In this document: one piece after another, positions 45,963-58,696 of the stretch
How positions within the stretch are numbered: the stretch's first letter is position 1
Layout: every line of letters begins with the position of its first letter
From: Haematobia irritans
Taxonomy: Eukaryota; Arthropoda; Insecta; Diptera; Muscidae
Assembly: GCF_050003625.1 (NCBI RefSeq)
Contig: NC_134397.1
Coordinates: 197,243,063-197,307,062, forward strand
Direction of reading: 5' to 3'
DNA: 64,000 nt
Notes under the pieces: generated by a model
Seen by the model: the letters and a program-made list of their open reading frames with translations, nothing else
Database searches by the model: none
What the model was told of the DNA's origin: nothing
Program-made: the position numbers and the translations under genes

Positions 45963-46095
45963 AATCACATTTTTGCATTCAGTTAATAACAATTTAATTA
46001 TCTCAATTCCAGGTGAAAATATTGCCGAAAATCACATTTTTGCATTCAGTTAATAACAATTTAATTATCTCAATTCCAGGTGAAAATATTGCCGA
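45963..46095 (+). repeat. Exact tandem duplication of the exon-2 splice acceptor
   Basis: 45963-46028 and 46030-46095 are identical over 66 bases at a 67-base period. Each copy holds CTCAATTCCAG/GTGAAAATATTGCCGA, that is, a full acceptor plus the first 16 exon bases. The downstream acceptor (exon from 46080) gives the correct protein. The upstream one (exon from 46013) would shift frame and stop at TAA after QGENIAENHIFAFS. Confidence 0.92.
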
Positions 46096-46405
46096 TAATG
46101 GTGGCATACGTCAAGCATTCCATGCATATAAGAAATGGCTACACGATAATCCGAAAGAAGCACAGGATGAATATTTGCCCGGCATTAATATGACTGGCGA
46201 GCAATTGTTTTTCCTCAATTTCGGTCAAGTGTGGTGTGGAGCGATGAGACCAGAAGCAGTACGAAATAAACTAAATACAGCCATCCATAGTCCAGGAAGA
46301 TTTCGTGTTATCGGAACCATCTCAAATTCAAGAGATTTTGCCAAAGAATTCAATTGTCCATTGGGATCACCCATGAATCCTTTACATAAATGTAGTGTAT
46401 GGTAG
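46080..46405 (+). CDS. Nep4: Neprilysin (M13 metallopeptidase), exon 2
   Basis: Last 107 residues plus the split Gly968. ENIADNGG supplies the third zinc ligand Glu969 and the catalytic-site Asp973, 58 residues after His911, as expected for M13. Then GINMTGEQLFFLNFGQVWCG, RFRVIGTISNS (substrate-binding Arg region) and the family's terminal Cys-x-x-Trp (CSVW), stop TAG 46403-46405. No frame damage. The zinc site is therefore built from both exons, so correct splicing over the repeat-filled intron is needed for activity. The C-terminal ends normally, so the gene appears complete and functional. Confidence 0.93.
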
Positions 46406-47150
46406 TAAAAAAAACAGCAACAACAATAATAGCATTTGTAGAATGAATTAATTTTGAACAAATAGACTTAAAACTATAACGAGGAAAAAAACGTTCAAAG
46501 ACCTCAGGTAATTGAAATAGAATAGAGATAGAGAGATTCCTATATAAGTAATCCAAAAACCGAAATAATTGAATTTCTATTCTTCTTTAATTTAGAACCA
46601 GAAATTATTTAAAATCTCCCCCTTGCTACCAGCCACCCAAACAATGGGACCAATGTCATCATATTTCATTGTCCGGCAAGCTTAGCTGTTCATCTCTTTC
46701 TGTAAATTCCGTCGTTAACATTCAAACAAAAATCACCGAAATTGCCTGTAAACAAACGTAAGCAGAGAAGAAGCGTCCTATATATTTGACAATGTTGTCA
46801 ACAAAGACAATTATTTCAGTAGTATCCAGGGGATTTTATGAAAATACAAAATTAAAAAAATGGAAATCAACTAACCGACAAACGAACGAATGAATGAAAT
46901 TGAAGTGTTGGCTCATGTTGAGCCTCCGAGGTTGAGTTTTCATTTAAATTTCCATCAATTTAAAACGTTTGTTTTTTTTTTTCTGCCCACAACAAGTGCT
47001 GATTTTGATATTTCTGCCACAGGCAAGTACTACAACATACGCTACGCTTCGACTTTGCGGCATATGCAGAGATGAGGATGATGATAATGATGATGTCTAT
47101 AAAGTTCCCATTCAAGCCACAAACAAATAAAAATAAATAGTTAATATGTA
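46406..47150 (+). other. Probable 3' UTR and downstream sequence
   Basis: No ORF of note. The first tandem AATAAA signals after the stop lie at 47126-47131 and 47132-47137, so the UTR may run about 0.7 kb. The actual cleavage site is not determinable. Confidence 0.4.
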
Positions 47151-47308
47151 AGTATATTTTATAAATAGTTATATTAAATGCGAGGGTCGCATAAAAATGT
47201 AGAGCAATTTTTTTCTCCCTTTTAATGCAATAGGGTGAGAGTTAGGAAGAAAAGTATATAAGACTTTTTGTCATAAACTTTGGACAGTATGTGAAAACAA
47301 TTTAATAA

Positions 47309-49216
<1,908 letters not shown>

Positions 49217-49217
49217 A

Positions 49218-49382
49218 AAAGTTGTTCCAATTAAAAATTAAATGATATAATTAATTTTTGTGGTTGATTTATGTTTTAATTAAATAATTCGTTGAACCAA
49301 CTAAATTTTTAATTGAGTGTTTTTTTTAATTCAATTAAAATTTTTATTGGAAAATTTTTTGGTGATATATTTTTTCTGTGTA
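49218..49382. repeat. TTAATTGA-family MITE end
   Basis: CCAATTAAAAATTAAATGAT, TTTTTGTGGTTGATTTATG and the terminal GGTGATATATTTTTTCTGTG match the ends of the copies at 42.3 and 42.0 kb. Confidence 0.6.
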
Positions 49383-49602
49383 TAGTTTGCAAGTAAACAC
49401 ACTATCCATTGGATCGTGTATGTTAGCCCCTATTGTCATCAACATACAATTATTGCTTTAGCTTTGCAATCATGGCCGTCTTATTTATAGATTGGGTACG
49501 GTGCAAAGAAACTTTATTTAAAGAAAACAAACCTCTGTAGCAATTTGAAATGTTTAACTTCGGGAACCGTACCATATGCATCGATCTTATTGACGTACTA
49601 TC

Positions 49603-52086
49603 TTCTATATATATAAAATTCAATCTATGTTTGTTTATTTGTTTGTTTGATTGTTTGTTTGTATGTACCGAGTTGGCTCCGAAACGACTGATCCGATTTA
49701 CTTGAAACTTTCAGAGATCGTAGGGGGCGTTCATGTGGTGAAAATAGGGTACCTCATTTTTTGACAGCTGGTCGCGGAGGGGGACCTCCCCTTTGGCGGA
49801 CTTTTTGAAAATTGGACCAAAGTTGACCGATTTGCTTGAAATTTTCATTGAAGGTTGGGGTTGGCATCTAGACAAAGATCCGCTACTTTATATTTCGATA
49901 TTTGGTGGCGGAGGGGGACCTCCCCTTTGTTCGACTTTTTTTAAAGTACAGTGAAAAAACTAAAATTCTCTAAATTATCTGAGATTTACAGAGAACATGC
50001 GGTGAGGTTATGGAATTAATATGGGGTACCTGATGATTTCATATGTGGACGGGGGAGGTCCCCTCCCCCCTTACCCTACTTTTTGAAACTTGGAACAAAA
50101 TTATGCGATTTGCTTGAAATTTTCATAGAATGTTGGGGTTGGCATCTAGACAAAAATCTGCTACATTATTTTTCGATATTTGGTCGGGGAGGGGCGCCAC
50201 CCCTTTGCCCGACTTTTTTTTTAAAGTACAGTGAAAACAAAACTAAACTCCCCCGACTGAAATTTTACGAAACAAATGGGTGAGGTTATGAAATTTATAT
50301 CAGGTTCCTGAGTTTTTAATAAAAATAAAAGGGCATAGGGAGACATCCGCTTCTCTTAAGTACATACAGAGAAACAATTAAACTTTACCGAGTTACTTGA
50401 AATTTACAGAGGACTGGGGAGAGGTTACGATATTAATAGTTGATACCTGATTTTGTGATATTTGAATGGAAGAGAGGTCGCCCCTTTAGGCTTATAATTT
50501 GCTTTACATTTTCTGGAACGTTTACAAAAGATACGCTACATCACTTTTCGATATTTGGTCGGGGAGGAGGTCCTCCTCTAAAGCTACAAAAAAAAAAAAA
50601 AAACAAAAATTCTTAAGTTTTCTTGAAATTAACAAAAGCAGTGGGGGAAGGTTATGAACGAAGAGGCAACCTTCCTTGCCCCACACTTGAAGGAAAGTTT
50701 CAAGAATTTTCAGGGAAAGTTAGGGATGCTATTCACTACGGTGTTTGTCGATATTGTATCGGGAAAAGTGACGTCCCTTTAAAACGTATACATGATTGAT
50801 GATTAGTAGGTATATGATTTTTCGATATCTGGTTGGGGAAGAGGAAAATTGAAATAAACTTTGTCGATTTACTTCGATAGAATTTATAGGGACCATTGAA
50901 TAGTTTGTGAAATTAATATAGGGTACGTGATAGTTCGATATCAGGTCGGAGTAGAGCGAAGGTGGGGAGAGGGTTCCCTTTTGTCCGTTTTTTTTTTCTT
51001 AAATTGAAAGTAGAGGGTTTTCTGTAAATGGGAACTCGATACATAATTTTATGACATATTTTATGCACAGGCTTCTGCCTGACTTCTTTTTAGTAAAAAA
51101 CTTAAATTTACATGAAATTGGCAGCCAACGTAGAGGGTGCATCATTTTCCAAAATTTTAGCAAATATTAATGTGGTAAAATTTTTTACTACTTTTGCTTT
51201 TTCCGATTTATTGGATGGGAAACAGTAATTGTTTATATGTTATTATAATGTAGTGCTCAATTTTCAGATATGTTGAGAAGAAGGATAGCTTTCCTTGACA
51301 AACCACTCTTAAAATTCACAAGAAATATAGAAGATTGTCCAACTACTTGAATACAGAACATTAATTAAAAAATTTGGAGGAAAGGGTACACCCTCTCCAC
51401 GACATTTTTTAAGACGAACCGTTTTACATATGCATATCCGTCGTATTTGTACCTATAAACGAAAAAGCACGTAGTCGGATTTGTTTGAAAGAATTTAAAT
51501 CTTTTTGAATTTGTTTTCAGCACGAAGGATATGGTTGACTAACTTAACGCAAAATATTCCTACAAATACGCTTTGGAAGGCGCAGCGAAGGGGGCCGGGT
51601 TACGCTATGTTTTATAAAATCCACATGAAATCTAAACTAATTTTATGATATTTGGATGTAGAGGGGGACTTCCCCCAAAGGGACTTATGTTCTCCGATTT
51701 GCTTGAAATTTTCTGAGAAGTTTGGGAATGGCTTGCGATTAATCCGCAGCCTTAACTTCTCCGATTTACGTGAGTACAATGTATCTATTTTTTTGAATGT
51801 GGAGGGAGGCCGCCTTTTGCCCGATTCAAAAAATATTCAACTTTGTTCATTTACTTGACATTTTCAGAAAATGTAATGGGAGGATAAATTCTTAATATGG
51901 TGTAAAATTTTTCGATATATGTGCATGAAGGGGGACCTGCCCCTCACCTGTTTTTTTTTTTGTGAAAAAACTTAACTTCTTCGATATACTTGAACGTGGA
52001 CGTGGGAGGAGGCTATGATTTAACTAGATTTTTACGATATCTGGTCGGTATGGGAGACCTCCCCCCTTGCTCACACTTTTTGACAT
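49603..52086 (+). mobile_element. Helitron-like non-autonomous region
   Basis: Opens with TCTTCTATATATATAAAATT and a TGTTTGTTTATTTGTTTGTT run, then GGCTCCGAAACGACTGATCC, a start seen in many insect Helitrons. It continues with diverged units of about 280 bp (GATTTGCTTGAAATTTTCAT at 49829 and 50107; GGTTGGGGTTGGCATCTAGA; GGACCTCCCC). No Rep/helicase ORF; the 3' end was not found before the INE-like element at 52088. Confidence 0.55.
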
Positions 52087-52087
52087 T

Positions 52088-53005
52088 TTTTATACACTCC
52101 ACCACAGGATAGGAGGTATATTAACTTTGTCATTCCGTGTGCATTGGTTTCAGACCCCATAAAGCATATATTCTGGGTCATGGTGAAATTCTGAGTCGAT
52201 GTCCGTCCGTCCGAACGAAACAAGCTGTCGACACTGAAAAAACAGTGAACCCACCAGGAAAGATAACTTTCGATTAATTTTAGAAAATTTGGAACTTTTT
52301 TAGAAAATTTTAACTAAACGGTATTACAAGCGATGGCATCACTCCGATATGGTAAAAATAAGTAAATATTTTTCGACAATTTCAAGAAAATTTATTAGAC
52401 ATAACTAAATTTTTTCAGTAGTTAAAGAAAATTTTGTAGTTTTAAGAGAAATCTTGGAGTTCAAAATTGCAAGAATGTCTTTAGTGACATACGAAGTTCA
52501 CGATGGACACATTTTTGGTAAAATTTACAAAATTAAAGAAATAATGAACTATTTTGTAAGAAATACGAAATTAGGAAATCTTTATGCTTTATTTGTGTAT
52601 AACTTTTTCCCGTCTTTTAGTTCATTTAACTAACATACGCAAAAAATTATTTGACTAAAATAAACTTTTTCCAAACATAATGATTCTATGAACTAATATA
52701 AAGTTAATATGGCTTTAGTGAAATAGAGAGTTCACTTTTTTTTGAGTGGACTTGAAACTTGGCACAAGTAGTTGCTATCAATGTAAGTCGAATGGTATTG
52801 CAAATCGGACCACTTTTAGGCATAGCCTCCATATAAACCGATCCCCAGATTTACCTTTCGAAGACTCCTGGAAAGGTAAATTTTATCCGATTCGATTATC
52901 CTGCCCTTTTTATCCAACACAGACTCCACATGGCTTAAAAGCTTACAATTTAGAAAATAATGTTAGAAATATAAGAAGTATACCTTGTCATCACCAACCC
53001 TAGGT
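52088..53005 (+). repeat. INE-like family 1 element, decayed, with MITE insert
   Basis: TTTTTATACACTCCACCACA hairpin, CCCATAAAGCATATATTCTG, GTCCGTCCGTCC, then an insertion (52232-52748), then ACTTGAAACTTGGCACAAGT and one core unit. The true 3' end is gone. Confidence 0.75.
52232..52748. mobile_element. 517-bp MITE, CACTGAAAAAACAGTGAAC ends
   Basis: Left CACTGAAAAAACAGTGAACC and the right end read inverted as CACTCAAAAAAAAGTGAACT. It interrupts the host word TCGACTTGAAAC with a GA duplication (52230-52231, 52749-52750). AT-rich interior, no ORF. Ends resemble those of the element at 57191-58416. Confidence 0.68.
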
Positions 53006-53855
53006 ATAAAAAGGGCTCTGATTATTCCTGGCTAATTAATTGTTTCCCATTTCTATTAAAGTAAAACATAAATATGGCAAAACACATAAATTGAACGCAT
53101 TCACCATAGACAAACATATCCCCTGTTGTTTCTGTAAAATTGGTTTGTTGTTTCCAATTTTAGGCATTCACTTTATGTTAATGCAGACACAATATGGATG
53201 TGAATTCTTGCTGCTGGGATTTGTTACTCTATGTGTCACAACATCAATTCCAACCCATTTTTATTGGAACATGAACTTGTTAGCTAAACATTTTTCAATT
53301 AATTCCACTCCCAGCGAGTTTCAATTAAAGCGATTGAGTGGTGCGTGCCATCACATGTCATTATTGTTTTAAGTTGACTCGAATTCATGCTATTGCATTT
53401 TGTATCAGCGGAATTATCTGTGACGAGGGGTAACCAAGTGAAATATTTGGGATGGAAGGCATGGTGCTCAGTGGGAATAGAGATTATTCGACTTGCAAGG
53501 CGATAATGCATATGTGCTTTCAAATTGAGTCCTCTCCCTCCACCCGATCTATACTGAAAGAGCTTCAAAAAAAGGGCTCCCAAAAAAGTAGTTTGGATCC
53601 CCAATCTGTGATCCGGAAGTAGTGCAAACTTGGATCATCTCCAATGAATTTTACATGGGCTTATCATAGGACGGAAGTACTCCCTTTTTGGATCCTTTGC
53701 ATTGGTTTAGAAGTTGTGCCCTGGAAGTTAATTTGAATGAAGAAATTTAAAAAGCGAAAAAACATTTTTCAACCAATTTCACTTTTTTTTTATCCATATG
53801 TTTTATTACACTATTATTTTCCTATTATCTAATTTTTACAATTTGAAAAACTTTT
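53006..53855. other. Probable single-copy DNA
   Basis: A 110-codon frame (53040-53372) starts at TTG and lacks a domain or signal; not called. A GGAAGT-rich stretch at 53600-53720 resembles the repeat at 61372-61490. Confidence 0.35.
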
Positions 53856-53859
53856 TCGC

Positions 53860-54330
53860 TCCGACCAGGGATTGAACCTGGGTTTGCTGGCACCATAACG
53901 GAACGCCTTAGCACATTCAGCCACAAACGCCATTGAACATAAAGCGTCGAAAGGTCAATTCAAATGTTTACGATATGATCGTAATACGACACCAAGGAAT
54001 AACATTGTAATTGCTTCTCGAGATGTTCTTTATTAGTATGAACGAAAAAATAAGAAACGCAGGTTCAAATCTCACCAGCGGCATTTTTTTATCAAATATT
54101 TTTCTAAAAATTATTTTTTTATGTTATGCATCGTTTTTATTTTTTATTTTCGGCGTATATTTTCGTATAAATATATTTTTTCCATTAAAAATCAACAAGA
54201 AAATAAAAATTCTCGTAATTTGCAAAGCCTTCTCAAAAGAACTTCCATGGAAGCGAAAAAGTCAAACGGCACAGGTTCAAATCCCAGCGGGGATGAAATT
54301 TATTTTTTATTTTTTTTTTAATTTTTTATT
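53860..54330 (-). repeat. tRNA-like SINE remnants
   Basis: On the minus strand 53863-53945 reads TGGCTGAATGTGCTAAGGCG (A-box-like) and GGTTCAATCCCTGG (B box) but its acceptor ends do not pair, so it is not a tRNA gene. On the plus strand two more B-box-like words occur (CAGGTTCAAATCTCACC near 54062 and CAGGTTCAAATCCCAGC near 54275). Probably degraded SINE heads. Confidence 0.45.
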
Positions 54331-54440
54331 AATTTTCTATTTTTTATTTTTATTTTTTTTTTTGTATTAGTTTTCTATTATTTTGTAAAATTTAATTGTC
54401 CAAAATTTGCACTTAAAATAGCCTGATTGCGTTCTTTCTA

Positions 54441-54700
54441 ATACTTGTCCACAAGGACTGCATCGGAAGTAGAAAAAATTAATGGGGGATCCCAAGATGC
54501 ACTTTAGAAGAAATGTTTGTGTACTTGTCCAAAAGGACTGCATCGGAAGTGGAAAACAAAACTTTGGAGGATCCCACGATTCTCTTTAAAAGAAATGTTT
54601 GTGGACTTGTCCAAAAGGACTGTATCGGAAGTTGGAAAAACTCGATGGGGGATTCTGGGATGGGCTTTAAAAGAAATGTTTGTGGAACAACTTCCAATTT
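54441..54700 (+). repeat. Three-copy ~81-bp tandem repeat
   Basis: TTGTCC[A]C/AAAAGGACTG starts at 54445, 54525 and 54607. Each unit continues GCATCGGAAGTGGAAAA... to AAAAGAAATGTTTGTGGAC. Units differ at several sites. The 81-bp period keeps frames open on both strands (60-94 codons), which are not genes. Confidence 0.8.
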
Positions 54701-54773
54701 TTTTTTGCTGAGGTGTAAATAACCACCCGTCCAGGCTGAAATCGCTCTTGCTACTCGTGCCAAAACTAATCTA

Positions 54774-54804
<31 letters not shown>

Positions 54805-54894
54805 ATCTATAAAATTTAAAAAATCTATATAAATAACGATTAGCTATTATGACCTAAGACGAAAAATAAAATTTTTAAAGATATTGGATTTTAA

Positions 54895-55720
54895 AAAAAT
54901 TGTTGGCAAAATTTTATTTCTATAGAAAATTTTGTTAAAATTTCATTTCTTTAGAAAATTTTGTCAAACTTTTATCTCTATAGAACATTTTTTCAAAATT
55001 TTTTTTCTATAGAAAAATTTGTCAAAATTGTATTTCTAAAGAAAATTTTGTCAAAATTTTATTTCTATAGAAAATTTTGTCAAAATTTTATTTTTATAGA
55101 AAATGTTGTCAAAATTTTATTTCTATGGAATATTTTATCAACATTTCATTTCTATAGAAAAATTTGACAAAATTTTATTTCTATAGAAAATTTTGTCAAA
55201 ATTTTATTTCTATAGAAAATTTTGTCAAAATTTTATTTGTATAGAAAATGTTGCAAAAATTTTATTTGTATAGAAAATGTTGTCAAACTTTTATTTCTAT
55301 AGAAAATGTTGCCGAAATTGTATTTCTATAGAAAATTTTGCCAAATTTTATTTCTACAGAAAATGTTGTCAAAATGTTATTTCTATAGAAAATTTTGCCA
55401 AAATTTTAATTCTAAAGAAAATTTTATCAAAATTCTATTTCTATAGAAAATTTTGTCAAAATTTTATTTCTATAGAAAATTTTGTCAAAATTTTATTCCT
55501 ATAGAAAATTTCGCCAAATTTTATTTCTATAGAAAATTTTGTCAAAATTCTATCCCTATAGAAAATGTTGTCAAAATTTTATTTCTATAGAAAATTTTCA
55601 TCAAAATTTTATTTCTATAGAAAATTTTGCCAAAATTGTATTTCTCTAGAAAATTTTGTCAAACTTTTATTTCTGTAGAAAATTTTGTCAAAACTTTTTT
55701 GTATAGAAAATTTTGGACAT
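54895..55720 (+). repeat. 29-bp satellite array
   Basis: About 28 units of the TTTCTATAGAAA / TTTTGTCAAAATTTT repeat in the same orientation as the 3.1-6.7 kb array, preceded by a poly-A run (54781-54805). Not attached to recognisable INE-like ends. Confidence 0.9.
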
Positions 55721-57125
55721 ATTTGTCAACATGCCCATATATTCCACCGGAGAGAATATATTTGCAATTTAGTTTCTGTAAATTGGTTAAAGCCTAACGG
55801 ACCTACATGAAAATGTCAGTTACTAATTTTTTTTATCGACAGCCATATTTGAGGTCTCCTTTCTATCTTCAAGAGATATTTAAAAAAATCGTTATTAATA
55901 TCGTCCATCCATTGTTCACTGGGTTAAATAACCCATTCGCATTGCATTATTCTTCCACTCCCATATATAAAGTTTTATGTACTCTGTTTTATTGTGATTT
56001 GTGGCTTTTCAATTACATGACAAAATTCTTGCCGAATAGGGGAACCATAGATTAGATGCCACTTGCCGTAGTTGTTGGATATCGATTTGTTTTGCGTAAA
56101 CATGTCAGCAGTCATTAACAAAGATTCGCGTTTCGAATTGGAAGATGTCAAAAATGTTAATGTGTTGCATTTAGAGCATTGTATAAATTCGCATTGCTAA
56201 ATACATGCATGAGAATATGACTTTGGCGGGGCATAGGAGCTCGAAATGTCCTTAATGGGTAGATAGTTTTCTTTCCGGGAAAATTATAAAAAAAAAAACA
56301 AAAACAATTAAAAGCAATGTGATGGGGCTGTCAGCAAGGTGCTGGATCGCTGGACGACCTCTAAGATTAAGATTAATGCCCGGCCTGAACACAAGTGCTC
56401 ATAAGGTCTTGTGTCAACCTTGCGCAGACCTCACTGTACCCAAACGGACGCTCGGGGTCGACGACATGGGCGACTACATCTACAGGCACAGATAATGGCT
56501 CCAATCAAAAAAATGATAATATCAACCTCCAACGTCATTTAACAAATTAATACATCTCTTTAAAATAATAAAATAAAATGTACCCCCATTTTCAAAACCT
56601 CCGTTAGTGCAGGGTTAATTAACGATATTTTAAGCTGGATCTGTGATCCAGCCTGTATACTCATACGCCAGCTAAATAATTAACGATTGATGATTTTTCA
56701 ATCGGAGAAAGTTATCTGCAATATTGTGTTTGCTAACTACCAGTTAAAGCCCAGAGGAGCTGCATGAACATGGCCCTAAATCGATGATGGTAGTCCGTAG
56801 GTTGGTGTTATATTCCTCTGGGGAGGATGCTTTCGATTTCGTTCGCATACAAAATGTTACCCTAGGGTTACACTACTTACACCTAAATTATAGTGTCGTC
56901 ATATAAAGGTTGCTAATTCATAATGCTGTCAGGGATCAAAAGCTATAATTCAGCTGTCTATATTTTGCAATCAAATTCCAAAATGTTGCACTTTTTGTTA
57001 CAATCGAAATCGTATACAAATTGAAATTTTGTTGCAGCCTGATTTTTAGTTGATTTAATTAAATAAAATAGTAATCGATGATATTTTGCCAACTAAACAA
57101 TTTTTATAACATAATAAATAAATAT
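55721..57125. other. Intergenic; GC-richer patch at 56330-56500
   Basis: Mostly AT-rich single-copy-looking DNA. 56330-56500 (GGATCGCTGGACGACCTCTA, ACGCTCGGGGTCGACGACAT) stands out in GC but contains stops in every frame I followed; origin unknown, perhaps a retroelement scrap. Confidence 0.35.
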
Positions 57126-57130
57126 TTTTT

Positions 57131-58430
57131 ATACCCGAAGTCTATTAATTTTTAACTAGAGGGGCTACAATCCCCCAGGAAAATTGTCTACACCCAGAAA
57201 AAAGTGACCCCTTCTTTAAGTTAAAATGAACTCATTGTGAAGAAAGTTCCTCTATTTATGTACCACTATACTACAGAATGAAAAAAATTTAACTGAATTG
57301 AATTCATATATGGAATGATTTTATTGAACTTTTTTCATTCATTTGGACAAATCTTACATATTTGTGGTAAACTTTTTACTTCTAATTTAGAACGGCTTAC
57401 CTTCGTTTTTAAATAAAATTTTATGTATTTATATAAGCAATTTGTTTCTTCAACAAAAGACATGTTTTATTAATATATTAAATATATTTATATAGAATCA
57501 ACAGCATCGGCTGGCCTTGAAATATTAAAACACATTATTTATCTTCTTATAGTACCTTTCACTTTGAATAAGTTGCTGCCTAGCAATACCTACAAATATA
57601 AACAAAAAGATCCTAAACCAATTTTTTCACAAAAGGTTAGCGTCACTGAATATTACCTCATAATTGAAGATTCCAAAATGAAGTCGAATGAAGGGGTTGT
57701 TATTCTGCTGGTGTCTTCTTTTTTATAAACCAATTTTCAAAAAACGAACATTTTTCTCACTAATTTAAAATAACAAATATTTTATATATTTTATTTGTTT
57801 TTTATTATATTATTTTACAATATTATTTTTAACAATCTCTCCGTATACCATAACAACGCGATTCCAACTAAAAAAACAACCCACGCGTAAACACATCGAT
57901 TACATCGATTACAGGTATCGTTTACAGGTAGATAAAAGAAATGTAGGAAATTTTCCTATATTCTAACGTGTTTCCTTAAGTTTTGAAACAATTGAATACT
58001 TCTTAGTACGAATGAACTAAAATATTTTTTTATGCCAAGTGTTATTCGTATGTATGATAAGCTTTCTATAATAAAGGAAGTCAGAATTAACATTTTATAA
58101 GAAATTTTACTAAATTTGAGGAAACTTGGTTTTAGTTCATATTTTGTTTATTTTTACGAATCCTTTGTTATCAGTGAATAAAATTTTCTTGTTCAGTAGT
58201 AAATTCTTATACCCAGCGAAGAAATCAGTATTAGTAAAATTCCATGCTTTATTCTAGTTCATGAGCTATTCCTAACTGCTTTCAATTTAGGATTTTTTAC
58301 TGAAGCAAGTAAATTTTATTATTTTAAACAAAAATATAACTTAATGGAAATAAATTGGCCAAACTAAATTGATGAACATTTTTTCTTTTAGTTTCGAAGG
58401 CACTTTTTTCTGGGTGTAGCTACGCTAATG
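57131..58430. mobile_element. End of a second CATNAGCGTAG element, split by a MITE
   Basis: 57158-57190 (AGAGGGGCTACAATCCCCC, GGAAAATTGTCTA) and 58417-58430 (TAGCTACGCTAATG) together match 32165-32214. The left end of this copy was not found. Confidence 0.7.
57191..58416. mobile_element. 1.2-kb TA-flanked element with CACCCAGAAAAAAGTG ends
   Basis: Perfect 16-bp inverted repeats (57191-57206, 58401-58416) flanked by TA (57189-57190, 58417-58418). The empty site GTCTAGCTACGC exists at 32199-32210 in this same window, proving the boundaries. AT-rich, no ORF; non-autonomous. Confidence 0.85.
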
Positions 58431-58448
58431 TTTATATCAGTAGAATAT

Positions 58449-58688
58449 GCACTCAGAGAAGGAATATGATCACCTCAAACCGTCCAAAATGTTATTTTTG
58501 GACGGTGAGCATAGAACATTTTTGTCGGAAAAATGTTCTTTTCTCGGCAAACATATACAAGATTGCCGAAATCAGATACATAATTTTCGAGAAAATAACA
58601 GTTTTGTTATGCTACATGTTCCCCGTCCAAAAATAACATTTTACTCTTGAAACATGTTTGAGGTGATCATATTCCTTCTCTGCGTGTG
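58449..58688. mobile_element. 240-bp palindromic MITE with 8-9-bp TSD
   Basis: CAGAGAAGGAATATGATCAC at the left and GTGATCATATTCCTTCTCTG at the right are exact inverted repeats; the whole inverted block is about 30 bp. Flanked by GTAGAATAT at 58440-58448 and 58688-58696. An internal CGTCCAAAAATGTTATTTTT-like inverted pair adds more fold-back. The 67-codon ORF inside is not a gene. Confidence 0.72.
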
Positions 58689-58696
58689 TAGAATAT

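Larger units (their letters stand above)
39780..46079 (+). other. Neprilysin intron 1, 6.3 kb, phase 1
   Basis: GT at 39780-39781 to AG at 46078-46079; the split codon is G/GT (Gly968), giving TQGENIADNGG across the junction, a conserved M13 sequence. Nearly all of the intron is repeats: an INE-like copy, SINE fragment, MITEs, a long INE-like tandem and a 100-base assembly gap. The acceptor is duplicated. Confidence 0.9.

Noticed and set aside
53040..53372. 110-codon plus-strand ORF
   Set aside because: Starts at TTG, no recognisable motif, no splice or promoter support; left uncalled although the DNA looks single-copy.
53863..53945. A functional tRNA gene on the minus strand
   Set aside because: A and B boxes are present but acceptor arms do not pair and no anticodon stem could be supported; SINE-like instead.
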